In this document: positions 16,433 to 23,710 of the stretch, in pieces
Layout of the letters: every line of letters starts with the position of its first letter
Numbering within the stretch: the first letter of the stretch is position 1
Assembly: GCA_020200155.1 (NCBI GenBank)
Contig: JAIVJG010000052.1
Span: 1 to 37,711, forward strand
Source of the DNA: Acidobacteriota bacterium
GTDB lineage: Bacteria; Acidobacteriota; Blastocatellia; Pyrinomonadales; Pyrinomonadaceae
Length of the DNA: 37,711 bases
Direction of reading: 5' to 3'
The notes under the pieces: model-generated
What the model was told of the DNA's origin: nothing
The model's input: only the letters and a program-made list of their open reading frames with translations
Databases searched by the model: none
Made by a program: the position numbers and the translations under genes

Positions 16433-16837
16433 CTTCTCGCCTTCGTAATAAGTCGGAGCCAGCTCCATGCTCGTGGATTCGGTGCGGCGCTTTTCTTCCT
16501 GATAGGCGCGCTTGCCGGCCTCGATGGCGGCGGAAAGGTTCTCGCCGCGCCGGGACGCCGCCTCGCGCGCCGCGCCTGCGAGTTCGCCCGCCTTGCCCGC
16601 CGCGACTTCGTAATATTCGCCCGCCTTCGCGCCGACCTGCGAGGCCGTCTCGCGCGTGCGGTCAACGCCCTTGCGCGTCACGTCTGCGAGGTCTTCGCGC
16701 AGTTCGCGGCCTGACTTCGGCGCGAGCAGCAGCGCCACGACGGCCCCGACCGTGCCGCCGATCACGAAGTACGTCAGCCGCGTCGAGAGTTCCGCACCTT
16801 CTCTGGCGCGCCTCTCGCGTTGGATTTGCTTTGACAT
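16427..16837 (-). CDS. YtxH-domain protein
   Basis: 136 residues. A short basic N-terminus precedes a membrane segment (LTYFVIGGTVGAVVALLLAP) and the YtxH hallmark LLAPKSGRELREDLAD, then an Ala-rich amphipathic helix region typical of stress-related membrane-associated proteins. GAGGAGGAGG precedes a GTG-ATG pair; the ATG at 16837 is preferred. A good promoter candidate lies about 80 bases upstream. The stop lies at the end of the repeat array. Confidence 0.85.
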   Translation of the reverse strand: MSKQIQRERRAREGAELSTRLTYFVIGGTVGAVVALLLAPKSGRELREDLADVTRKGVDRTRETASQVGAKAGEYYEVAAGKAGELAGAAREAASRRGENLSAAIEAGKRAYQEEKRRTESTSMELAPTYYEGEKK

Positions 16838-16916
16838 CACGCCTCCTCCTCAAAAAAAAGAAGCTTTACAGTGCGTTTGAATTTCATCGAGGCCGTCGCT
16901 TCGCCACCCGTCCCGC

Positions 16917-16946
16917 ACTATAACAAATGCGCTCGAAGCGGCGCAA
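16917..16946 (-). promoter_or_regulatory. candidate promoter of the YtxH gene
   Basis: On the minus strand TTGCGC (16946-16941), 18 bases, TATAGT (16922-16917), about 80 bases before the ATG. The -10 matches the consensus at five of six positions. Confidence 0.45.
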
Positions 16947-16952
16947 TGTAAA

Positions 16953-17020
16953 GAGGCTGGAGGCCGGGGACTAGAAGCTTGCCGGAGGCTTCAACAGCCA
17001 AGTCTGCGGCCTTCAGCCTC
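16953..17020. repeat. REP-like imperfect palindrome
   Basis: GAGGCTGGAGGCCGG at 16953-16967 is inversely matched by the segment ending in CCTTCAGCCTC at 17020, with inner palindromic pieces (GAAGC...GCTTC). About 68 bases, between the YtxH promoter and the 3' end of the regulator gene. It codes for nothing. It resembles dispersed palindromic repeats of bacterial genomes; copy number cannot be judged here. Confidence 0.6.
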
Positions 17021-17039
17021 TGTTCTGGCTTTAGAACAT

Positions 17040-19181
17040 CTAACAAAACCGATGGCACCGGAAGATTTTGTAGGGGCAGGGCTTGTCCCTGCCCGCATCG
17101 CTCCATTGAAATTCGAGTCGAGTGTCACCGCGCGGCGGGCAGGGACAAGCGCCGCCGGTGTAGTCGAGCGTGGCTTCGATGGCGCGGCGCTCGATTTCGT
17201 CAACGGTGGAGGGGACGTGGATTTCGAGTCTGATGTCGCGGCCTTCTTCGGCGGCGCGCTCGCGCTCGCCGCGCACGCGCGCACGTTCTTCGTGGACGCT
17301 GCCGCTGATCGCTTCCGGCAGGTCGTCGAGTTCGATTTGCCGCCCGGAGGCGATGATGACGGCGCGCTCGACGGCATTCTCAAGCTCGCGCACGTTGCCG
17401 GGCCAATCGTAGTTGACGAGCGCCTGCAACGCCTGTCGCGAGATGCCGGAGATGAAGCGCCCGGTCTTTTGTTTGTAATGTTCGAGGAAGTGGATGACGA
17501 GCGGGTGAATGTCGCCGGGACGCTCGCGCAGCGCGGGCAGTTGAATGGGGAAGACGGAAAGGCGATAGAAGAGGTCGGAGCGAAACGTGCCCTGCTCCAC
17601 CGCGCGCTTGAGGTCAACATTCGAGGCGGCGACGACACGCACATCACCCTTCAACACCTCGCCGCCGCCGACGCGTGTGTACTCGCCGTCCTGCAAGACG
17701 CGCAGCAGGCTGACCTGCGCCGATAAACTCATCTCGCCGATTTCGTCGAGAAAAAGCGTGCCGCAGTCGGCCTCTTCAAATCGCCCGCGACGACGCGCGT
17801 GCGCGCCCGTAAACGATCCCTTCTCGTGTCCGAAGAGTTCCGATTCGAGCAGCGATTCGGGAATCGCGCCGCAGTTGACTTTGATGTATGCCCCGTCCCT
17901 GCGCGGCGAATTGAAGTGGATGAGATTGGCGAGCAGTTCCTTGCCCGTGCCGCTCTCGCCTTGTATGAGCACGGAGGTCTGCGTGTCTGCAACGTTCAGC
18001 GCGAGTTCGATGGCGCGCCTGAGCGCCGGGGCTTGGCCGATGATGCGCGACTCGGAGTGCTTTTCGTGCAGCACGTTCTTGAGCCGCATCACCTCTGCTG
18101 AAAGCTGGTCGCGTTCGAGCGCCGTCCCGATTTGCACGGCGATGCCTTCGACCAGAGCGATCTCGTGCTCGTCGAAGCCCTCGCGCAGTTCGCTCCAGAC
18201 GAAGCCGAGGAGTCCGAACGTCTGGTCGCCGATGCGGACAGGCGAGACGAGCGCCGCGCGCCCGCCGAGCGTGGCGTTGAAGGCGAGGCGGACGGGCGGC
18301 GGAAGCGTTGTGTCGAGCAAGGTCAGCGTCCGTCGCTCGGCCAGTAAATCCACGACCGCCGGGAAGGCCGTGATGTCTATTGACTTGCCGTGCGTCTCGA
18401 TAAGATCGCGCACGCTCTTTGTCGAGACGTGCGGCGCGGCCTTGAAGGCGGCGAGGCTGATTGCCTTGCCCGACGGCTCGATCACGCCGAGCGCGCAGTA
18501 GTCCGCGCCGACAAGCGCGATGGCGCGCTCAAGGACGTTGGAAGTAACTTCGCCGAAGTCCGAGCGCGCGTTCAGTGTGTTGGCGATTTCCAAAAGGGCG
18601 CGCGTGCGGTCGGCCTCGCGCTGCTTGTCCGTAAAGAGGCGCGCGTACTGGTAGCCGACGGCGATCTGGCGCGCGATGGACTGTAGGAAGGAGACTTCTT
18701 CGTCGAGCCAGCGTCGCACCTCGCGCGTCGTGTGCAGGCCGACGAGGCCGAGCACGTTGCCGTCCAGCACGACGGGCACGATCAGGAGCGAGCGCGTGCC
18801 GAGGCTCGCGGGCAGCAGGCCGATGCGCGGGTCGAGTCCCGGCGCGGCGGTGTCGTCGAGACGAATCGGCTGCGTCAGGTTAAAACGTTCGGCTAGTTGC
18901 CGGATGTCCACGGGGAATGACGTACCGAGGCTTGAAGGCACGTCTTCGGCGGCGCGCCACTCGTGGCTGATACGCAACTCGCCCGCCGCCGCAAGCTGGA
19001 TCACGTCGCAACGGTCAACGTCCATCATCCGACCGAGTTCGGCGACGATGGCGCGCAGGAATTTATCGAGGTCAATCTCGGAGTGGATACTCGGCGCGAG
19101 CCGGTTGATGATCGCCTCGCGCGCCTCATGCATTTTCGTCTTGCGCTCAAGCGAGAGCGTCTGCACCATCGTACTGGACAT
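17040..19181 (-). CDS. sigma-54-dependent activator (2x GAF, AAA+) with lost Fis helix-turn-helix
   Basis: 713 residues from the ATG at 19181. Two GAF-type sensor domains cover about residues 25-180 and 195-365, followed by a linker helix and the AAA+ sigma-54 interaction domain (about 385-620). Motifs: Walker A GESGTGKE, sigma-54 contact loop GSFTGA (Ser in place of the usual Ala of GAFTGA), Walker B LFLDEIGEM, and the arginine-finger region FRSDLFYRLSVFPI. The Fis-type HTH should follow IEATLDYTGG. Instead the frame enters the palindromic element and ends in about 36 Cys/Pro/Arg-rich residues. The protein could still hydrolyse ATP and contact RNA polymerase, but it lacks the DNA-binding domain. 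No histidine-kinase partner is needed with GAF input. Confidence 0.85.
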   Translation of the reverse strand: MSSTMVQTLSLERKTKMHEAREAIINRLAPSIHSEIDLDKFLRAIVAELGRMMDVDRCDVIQLAAAGELRISHEWRAAEDVPSSLGTSFPVDIRQLAERFNLTQPIRLDDTAAPGLDPRIGLLPASLGTRSLLIVPVVLDGNVLGLVGLHTTREVRRWLDEEVSFLQSIARQIAVGYQYARLFTDKQREADRTRALLEIANTLNARSDFGEVTSNVLERAIALVGADYCALGVIEPSGKAISLAAFKAAPHVSTKSVRDLIETHGKSIDITAFPAVVDLLAERRTLTLLDTTLPPPVRLAFNATLGGRAALVSPVRIGDQTFGLLGFVWSELREGFDEHEIALVEGIAVQIGTALERDQLSAEVMRLKNVLHEKHSESRIIGQAPALRRAIELALNVADTQTSVLIQGESGTGKELLANLIHFNSPRRDGAYIKVNCGAIPESLLESELFGHEKGSFTGAHARRRGRFEEADCGTLFLDEIGEMSLSAQVSLLRVLQDGEYTRVGGGEVLKGDVRVVAASNVDLKRAVEQGTFRSDLFYRLSVFPIQLPALRERPGDIHPLVIHFLEHYKQKTGRFISGISRQALQALVNYDWPGNVRELENAVERAVIIASGRQIELDDLPEAISGSVHEERARVRGERERAAEEGRDIRLEIHVPSTVDEIERRAIEATLDYTGGACPCPPRGDTRLEFQWSDAGRDKPCPYKIFRCHRFC
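17071..17150. repeat. palindromic element inside the regulator 3' end
   Basis: A perfect 16-base inverted repeat, GCTTGTCCCTGCCCGC at 17081-17096 and its complement at 17135-17150, with a second small hairpin (GGCAGGG/CCCTGCC) at the left end. The right arm ends exactly where the recognisable regulator sequence (DYTGG) stops. Similar 'GGGCAGGGACAAGC' palindromes are common dispersed repeats in many bacteria. No transposase; a MITE- or REP-like passenger is inferred. Confidence 0.65.
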
Positions 19182-19404
19182 AGGGCGCTCTAAAGACAAG
19201 CGTGCTGTCAGTCTCCTTAACCGGCGCGCTCGCCGCCCGAAGGTTCTCGGCAGAGATTAATCGAGGAGTGTGCCGGAGGACTTAAGCTTCGAGCCGCGTG
19301 ATTTTTCGCCGGGCGCAAATCATAACGAAGCGCACGCGCGATTGCCAAGCGAACGGCGGCGCGATTGCCGAGCGTCGAAACAGGAAGGAAAGAATTAGAA
19401 GGGA

Positions 19405-19543
19405 TTGACAGGATAAACAGGATAAAGTTGAAGACAAATAGATGACTGTATAGGATAGGGACAAGTAAGAGAAGTAGAAAAATAAAGAGCAGGCGGAGGA
19501 TGCGCATCCTTCGCCTGCTCTTTAACCTTGTCTATCCTGTCAA
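19405..19543. repeat. inverted repeat flanking the transglycosylase terminator
   Basis: TTGACAGGATAAACAGG at 19405-19421 is inversely repeated with a few mismatches at 19527-19543. ACAGGATAA occurs twice in tandem in the left arm. The right arm abuts the stop codon of the downstream-oriented transglycosylase gene. Confidence 0.55.
19484..19524 (-). terminator. strong intrinsic terminator of the lytic transglycosylase gene
   Basis: An almost perfect stem of about 20 bp (AAAGAGCAGGCG...CGCCTGCTCTTT) centred at 19504/19505 with one mismatch, followed on the minus strand by TTTATTTTTC. It lies 21 bases past the stop codon. Confidence 0.85.
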
Positions 19544-19544
19544 C

Positions 19545-20177
19545 TTATTTCTGAGCGAGTTCAGGCAAGAGATGAAACTCGACGCGCGCCTCTTCGGGTG
19601 CGAGCAGCGGGTGGTAGGTCTTGCCGTAACGGCCCGTGATGATGCGAACGTAGTTCTGCGTCTCGCCGTAGGGCGGCACGCCTGCGTACTTGTCAACAGA
19701 ACCTTCGCCGGCGTTGTAACCGGCGAGGGCGAGCACGACATCGCCGTCGAATCTTTCAAGCAGCCAGCGCAGGTAACGCGCGCCCGCACCGATGTTCTCT
19801 TTCGGGTCTGAGGTATCCTGGCAGTTAAAGCGTTTGGCGGTCGCCGGCATCATCTGCATCAGCCCTTGCGCGCCTTTGCCCGAAAGGGCAGTCGCCTTGT
19901 ACTTCGATTCCTGCCAGATGACGGCGTGAAGCAGTCGCGGGTCAACGCCGGTGTCGAGGCCCGCGTGATAAATGATCTGATCGAGTTCCTGATCGCCGGA
20001 GGAAGGGATGTCGGACGGAATAAAGTTCTCGTCTACGGCTGTTTTGGCCTCGACGGTCGGCGCGAGCGCGCGTGTAAAGGACGTGTCCGTCAGGTTCGTG
20101 AAAAGGAAAAGCGCGATGAGCGCGAAAGAAAAGAATTTGAAAGAGCGAAAGCGAGGGAACAGTCGAGTTTGGTGCAT
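19545..20177 (-). CDS. exported lytic transglycosylase (SLT/family 1 fold)
   Basis: 210 residues. An N-terminal signal or anchor segment (FKFFSFALIALFLFTNLT, about 14-30) precedes an SLT domain from about residue 66. The catalytic Glu is E90 in HAVIWQESKYK. The following GKGAQGLMQMMPATAKRF, ENIGAGARYLRWLLERFDGDVVLALAGYNAGEGSVDKY and PYGETQNYVRII are the standard motifs of the fold. It cleaves the MurNAc-GlcNAc bond of peptidoglycan in the periplasm. Single gene with its own terminator. Confidence 0.92.
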   Translation of the reverse strand: MHQTRLFPRFRSFKFFSFALIALFLFTNLTDTSFTRALAPTVEAKTAVDENFIPSDIPSSGDQELDQIIYHAGLDTGVDPRLLHAVIWQESKYKATALSGKGAQGLMQMMPATAKRFNCQDTSDPKENIGAGARYLRWLLERFDGDVVLALAGYNAGEGSVDKYAGVPPYGETQNYVRIITGRYGKTYHPLLAPEEARVEFHLLPELAQK

Positions 20178-20625
20178 TCCAGGTCGTTCTCCATGTGAGC
20201 GGTTGGCTTGCCGTTAAATGACGCCGGCGGGCCAGCGACGATTGCGCCGCGTGCGACGCAAGGGTTTTGGGGGCTGCGCATGGTGGAAACGATTAACCTG
20301 CGTTCTTAAAAGAGCAGTCTATCGAAACCGAGAATAAGATGGACGAAGTGCTTCGGCGGTTGCTTGGGGCGCATCGAACCTATGCGTTTAAGTCCTTTTG
20401 TCGTATGTATTTAATTCAGCCGCCCCGAAGTTCTGATATAGCTTGATTTTCTCCCGCAATCGTTCATCGTGAGCGATGGTTTGAGGCCTCCGCGACGCTC
20501 GCCTCGTATTGAAGGCAGACGAATTTCTTGCGTTCCCGACGAAAAAGTTTTGCATTCAATATGGTGTAGCAGACGCGAACGCTTCACAGCGCATCGAACG
20601 TTCGTCCTGTTCAGGCGTGACGGTT
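20178..20625. other. long intergenic region, no gene seen
   Basis: About 450 bases between divergent genes. No open frame with coding character and no tRNA or obvious structured RNA was recognised. It is less GC-rich than the genes and should hold the promoter of the transglycosylase on the minus strand (TAGACT near 20310-20320 is a weak -10 candidate). Confidence 0.5.
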
Positions 20626-20654
20626 TTGCCCTATTATTTCGAGTAAGCTACACT
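20626..20654 (+). promoter_or_regulatory. candidate promoter of the FmdB-like gene
   Basis: TTGCCC (20626-20631), 17 bases, TACACT (20649-20654), about 40 bases before the ATG at 20695. Confidence 0.5.
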
Positions 20655-20694
20655 TTTTAAACAGAGACATCACAGACCGGAGAGACTGAGAACC

Positions 20695-21063
20695 ATGCCG
20701 ATTTACGAGTACAGTTGTCGAAAGTGCGGAGAGCACTTTGAAATTATGCAGAGGATTTCCGACAAGCCGCTCGCGCGCCACGCGCAATGCGGCGGGAAGT
20801 TGGAGAAAGAGTGGTCGCAGACGAGCTTCCAGCTCAAAGGCTCCGGCTGGTACGTGACCGACTACTCCGGGCGCAAGTCCGAGGCGAAAGAGGGCGAGGC
20901 GAAAGAAGGTAAAGAGAGCAAGGAGAGCAAAGATACTAAAGTCGAGGCGACGCAAACGAAGGCCGACGGCGTCGAGAAACCTGATACCAAAAAGTCGGAC
21001 GGCAAGAAGGCCACGAAAGCACCCGCGACTGCTTCAACCGGCACGGCAAAGAGTGGCGACTAA
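20695..21063 (+). CDS. FmdB-family zinc-ribbon protein with charged tail
   Basis: 122 residues. The N-terminal FmdB ribbon starts MPIYEYSCRKCGEHFEIMQRI, with first knuckle CxxC (CRKC). The second knuckle, usually CPxCGG, reads HAQCGG, so one cysteine ligand is replaced by histidine or lost. After SGWYVTDYSGRK, residues 62-122 are low-complexity Lys/Glu/Ser/Thr/Ala, probably disordered, as often seen in this family. The function is unknown beyond the old link to formamidase regulation. The VWA gene follows after 6 bases, so cotranscription is likely. Confidence 0.85.
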   Translation: MPIYEYSCRKCGEHFEIMQRISDKPLARHAQCGGKLEKEWSQTSFQLKGSGWYVTDYSGRKSEAKEGEAKEGKESKESKDTKVEATQTKADGVEKPDTKKSDGKKATKAPATASTGTAKSGD

Positions 21064-21069
21064 ACAGGG

Positions 21070-21978
21070 ATGGCAATGCGCGCGCACCATAATTTTCTGA
21101 TCATTCTTTTCTGCGCCGTGCTGGCTGGCGCGGCGTTCGGGCAGGTCGGCAGGCATACCGGCGCTACGCTCACCCCGTCGGGAGACCGCAGCATTCTGCT
21201 CAACGTCGTCGCCGCGCGCGAAGGCTCTGACTCGCCGGTCACAACCAGAGACCTTTCACTTTTCGACGGCGGCATGGAGCAGACTATCCAGAGTCTCACG
21301 CCCGACCCCGGCCCTGCGCGCATCGTCCTGCTCGTGGACAACTCGCTGGGACTGCGCGCCGACGTGGAAAAACTACAGCAGGCCACGCGCGAGTTCGCTT
21401 ACGAGATTTACGAAGGCGATCAGGTGTTGGTTGTCGGTTACGACCAACAACCCGAAATCATCAGCGACTGGACGGACGACGCGAAGAAGATTGAGGCCGC
21501 GCTCCCCACCTTTCGCAAACGCGGCGAGCCTCGCTTGTTCGATGCGTTGAGCGCGGTGATGAGCGACGCCATGCGCCCTTACGCTGGCGGGAACCGCAAG
21601 CGCATCATCGTGCTGGTCGCAGACGGCCTCGACCGAGGCAGCAAGTCGCAGTTCAAAGACATCCTCGCGGAGTTGCAAAAGCAGGACATCACCGTCTACG
21701 CGCTTCAGATACCAGACCGCACGGGCGGCGCACTTCGCCGCGACAAGCCGAAGCCCATGCAGGTCATCCAGCAACTCGTCGAAGGCACGGGCGGGCGCAT
21801 CCTCTCCGCGACGGAGCCGCGCGAGGCCGCCAAAACGATCTGCGACGAGTTACGCAGGAATCGCTACGTCCTCGCCTACAAGCCCAGGAGCGTTCCCTTC
21901 TACGAGACGCGCCGCCTGCTCATCATCCCCGACGAAGGCGTGAGCGTTCGCTACAAACAGAAACAGCCAGCACAGTGA
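21070..21978 (+). CDS. exported VWA-domain protein with atypical MIDAS
   Basis: 302 residues with a signal peptide (FLIILFCAVLAGAAFG). It then shows the family pre-domain (ILLNVVAAREGSDSPVTTRDLSLFDGG) and a VWA domain. The MIDAS line reads IVLLVDNSLGLRADV, that is DNSLG, so the second serine of DxSxS is missing. IIVLVADGLDRGS replaces the usual TDG loop. The end (RRNRYVLAYKPRSVPFYETRRLLI) corresponds to the SQYLLAY region of its paralogues. Metal binding may be weakened. It lies 6 bases after the FmdB-like gene. Confidence 0.8.
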   Translation: MAMRAHHNFLIILFCAVLAGAAFGQVGRHTGATLTPSGDRSILLNVVAAREGSDSPVTTRDLSLFDGGMEQTIQSLTPDPGPARIVLLVDNSLGLRADVEKLQQATREFAYEIYEGDQVLVVGYDQQPEIISDWTDDAKKIEAALPTFRKRGEPRLFDALSAVMSDAMRPYAGGNRKRIIVLVADGLDRGSKSQFKDILAELQKQDITVYALQIPDRTGGALRRDKPKPMQVIQQLVEGTGGRILSATEPREAAKTICDELRRNRYVLAYKPRSVPFYETRRLLIIPDEGVSVRYKQKQPAQ

Positions 21979-22048
21979 TAAGAGATGAGTGATAAGAAAA
22001 AACAAGCAGGTCTTTCCTTATCACTTATCACTCATCACTTATCACTTC
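21974..22048. repeat. paired heptanucleotide array between convergent genes
   Basis: Left units AGTGATA, AGAGATG, AGTGATA; right units CTTATCA, CTTATCA, CTCATCA, CTTATCA. Arms 21974-21996 and 22024-22046 are inverted copies at 22 of 23 positions with a 27-base loop. The stop codons of both convergent genes lie inside the arms. It could act as a bidirectional terminator or 3'-end barrier. Confidence 0.8.
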
Positions 22049-22233
22049 TTTCTTGAGTAGATGTAGAACATCACGGTGATGATGAGGAGCAGCAGGGCTT
22101 CGAGCTGTGCGAAGTATTGCCAGTCGAAGCGTTGTGATTCGTCGTAGGCGAGCGGGTAGATGAAGAACGTGCCGAAGACGACGCCGGCCCCCAGCCAGAT
22201 GATTTGACGTTTTCTGTCCCACACCGCGCGCAA
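22042..22233 (-). CDS. small two-helix membrane protein
   Basis: 63 residues from a TTG preceded closely by GGAGGGG; GTG at 22224 is an alternative. Two hydrophobic segments (IIWLGAGVVFGTFFIYPLAY and FAQLEALLLLIITVMFYIYS) with a short polar loop, N-terminus basic and C-terminus SRKK. Not recognised as a named family. The position downstream of the aminotransferase with a 70-base gap suggests cotranscription. Coding is supported by the coherent helices and the RBS. Confidence 0.6.
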   Translation of the reverse strand: MRAVWDRKRQIIWLGAGVVFGTFFIYPLAYDESQRFDWQYFAQLEALLLLIITVMFYIYSRKK

Positions 22234-22305
22234 GCCCCTCCGTAATTCCGGTCGAATCCGAGCGACGATCTGAAAACAAGTCGTTCACTCGTCACCCGTT
22301 GTTGG

Positions 22306-23502
22306 TCACTGCTTTTGAAGCTTTCGCAGACGTTCCGCAGCCGCTTCGAGCGTCTCGTCTCGTTTGCAGAAGCAGAAGCGCACCTGCTGCGCGCCGAGTT
22401 CGGGGCGGCTGTAGAAGCTGGAGCCGGGCACACAGGCGACGCCGATCTCGCGGACGAGGTGGCGCGTGAACTCCACGTCGTCCCGGAAACCGAAGCGGCT
22501 GATGTCGGTCATAATGTAGTAAGCGCCGTCGGGTCGGAAGACGCGGAATCCCGCTTCTTCAAGCGCGGGCAGGAGCATGTCGCGGCGGCGCAGGTATTCT
22601 TTTTGCAGGTGTTCGTAGTATTCGGGCGGCAGGGAGAGGGCGTAAGCCCCTGCGCGTTGGAGCGGCGCGGCGGCTCCGACGGTGAGGAAGTCGTGTACCT
22701 TGCGTATCGCGCTGGTGATTTCGGGCGGCGCGATGCAGTAGCCGACGCGCCAGCCTGTGACGGAGTAAGTCTTCGACATCGAGTTGACGATGACGGTGCG
22801 CTCGCGCATCCCCGGCAGTTGCGCCATCGAGATGTGCGCGACTTCCGCGTCTTCGCGCGGGTAGATGATGTGCTCGTAGATTTCGTCTGTGAAGCAGAGC
22901 GCGTCGTGTTCCTGACAAAGCGCGGCGATGAATTCGAGTTCGTCGCGCGTGAAGACTTTGCCGGTCGGGTTGTTGGGGTTGCAGATGATGATGGCCTTCG
23001 TGCGTTCGTTGAAGGCGGCGCGCAACTCTGCTTGGTCGAACGTCCAGTCGGGCGCGCGAAGGGGCACGTAGCGCGGGCGCGCGTCGGAGAGAATCGCGTC
23101 GGGCGCGTAGTTTTCATAAAACGGCTCGAAGATGACGACCTCCTCAGTGGGGTCAACCGTCGCCATCATCGCGGCGATCATGCCTTCGGTCGAGCCGCAG
23201 GTGACGGTCAACTCCGTCTCCGGGTCAACGTCCAAGCCGAGCGACCATTTCGTCTTCGCGGCAACCGCGTCGCGGAAATCCTTCGCGCCCCACGTAATCG
23301 CATACTGGTTAACGTCGTCTTCTATTGCCCGCATCGCGGCGCGTTTCAACTCTTCCGGCGCGGCGAAGTCGGGGAAGCCTTGTGAAAGATTGACGGCTTC
23401 ATACTTCAACGCCTCGCGCGTCATCTCGCGGATCACGGACTCTGTAAAGCGGCTCGCCTTTTGCGAGACGTGGCGGCGACTTGAAGCGACGGGTCTGGTC
23501 AT
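22306..23502 (-). CDS. class I/II PLP-dependent aminotransferase
   Basis: 398 residues, fold type I. It begins MTRPVASSRRHVSQKA and continues with AVNLSQGFPDFAAPEELKRAA and VTCGSTEGMIAAMMA. The aromatic stacking Tyr is in FEPFYENY and the Asn in NPNNPTGKVF. The PLP Lys is in NSMSKTYSVTGWRVGY, and the substrate carboxylate Arg is near the C-terminus (VRFCFCKRDE). This arrangement fits the methionine/kynurenine/aspartate aminotransferase branch (YbdL- or KAT-like). The amino donor cannot be fixed from sequence alone. Confidence 0.9.
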   Translation of the reverse strand: MTRPVASSRRHVSQKASRFTESVIREMTREALKYEAVNLSQGFPDFAAPEELKRAAMRAIEDDVNQYAITWGAKDFRDAVAAKTKWSLGLDVDPETELTVTCGSTEGMIAAMMATVDPTEEVVIFEPFYENYAPDAILSDARPRYVPLRAPDWTFDQAELRAAFNERTKAIIICNPNNPTGKVFTRDELEFIAALCQEHDALCFTDEIYEHIIYPREDAEVAHISMAQLPGMRERTVIVNSMSKTYSVTGWRVGYCIAPPEITSAIRKVHDFLTVGAAAPLQRAGAYALSLPPEYYEHLQKEYLRRRDMLLPALEEAGFRVFRPDGAYYIMTDISRFGFRDDVEFTRHLVREIGVACVPGSSFYSRPELGAQQVRFCFCKRDETLEAAAERLRKLQKQ

Positions 23503-23710
23503 GTGTATTTCTCTCGCTTGAATTTGAAGTGGCTGCCCGGACGAAACGCGATGCTCTCACAGACGGAGAGCGAGTGGCAAACACCGCACGCCGAGCCGTT
23601 GACTTGGCCGTAGTGTTTGTTGTAGAAGCCTCTCTCGCGTTCCTCGCACGCGCCTCAAAACTTCACTTGCGCCTCGTCAAACAAATTCATCAACGGAGGA
23701 CTTTTTCATT

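Larger units (their letters stand above)
19200..19544. other. intergenic region with repeats and terminator, no gene
   Basis: 345 bases between the regulator start and the transglycosylase stop. The regulator-proximal part (19200-19390) shows no recognisable gene. The rest is AT-rich, purine-biased repeat sequence and a terminator described separately. Confidence 0.6.

Noticed and set aside
20178-20694. Structured RNA in the long intergenic region
   Set aside because: Only small hairpins (for example near 20460-20480) were seen, with no recognisable RNA family or tRNA fold.
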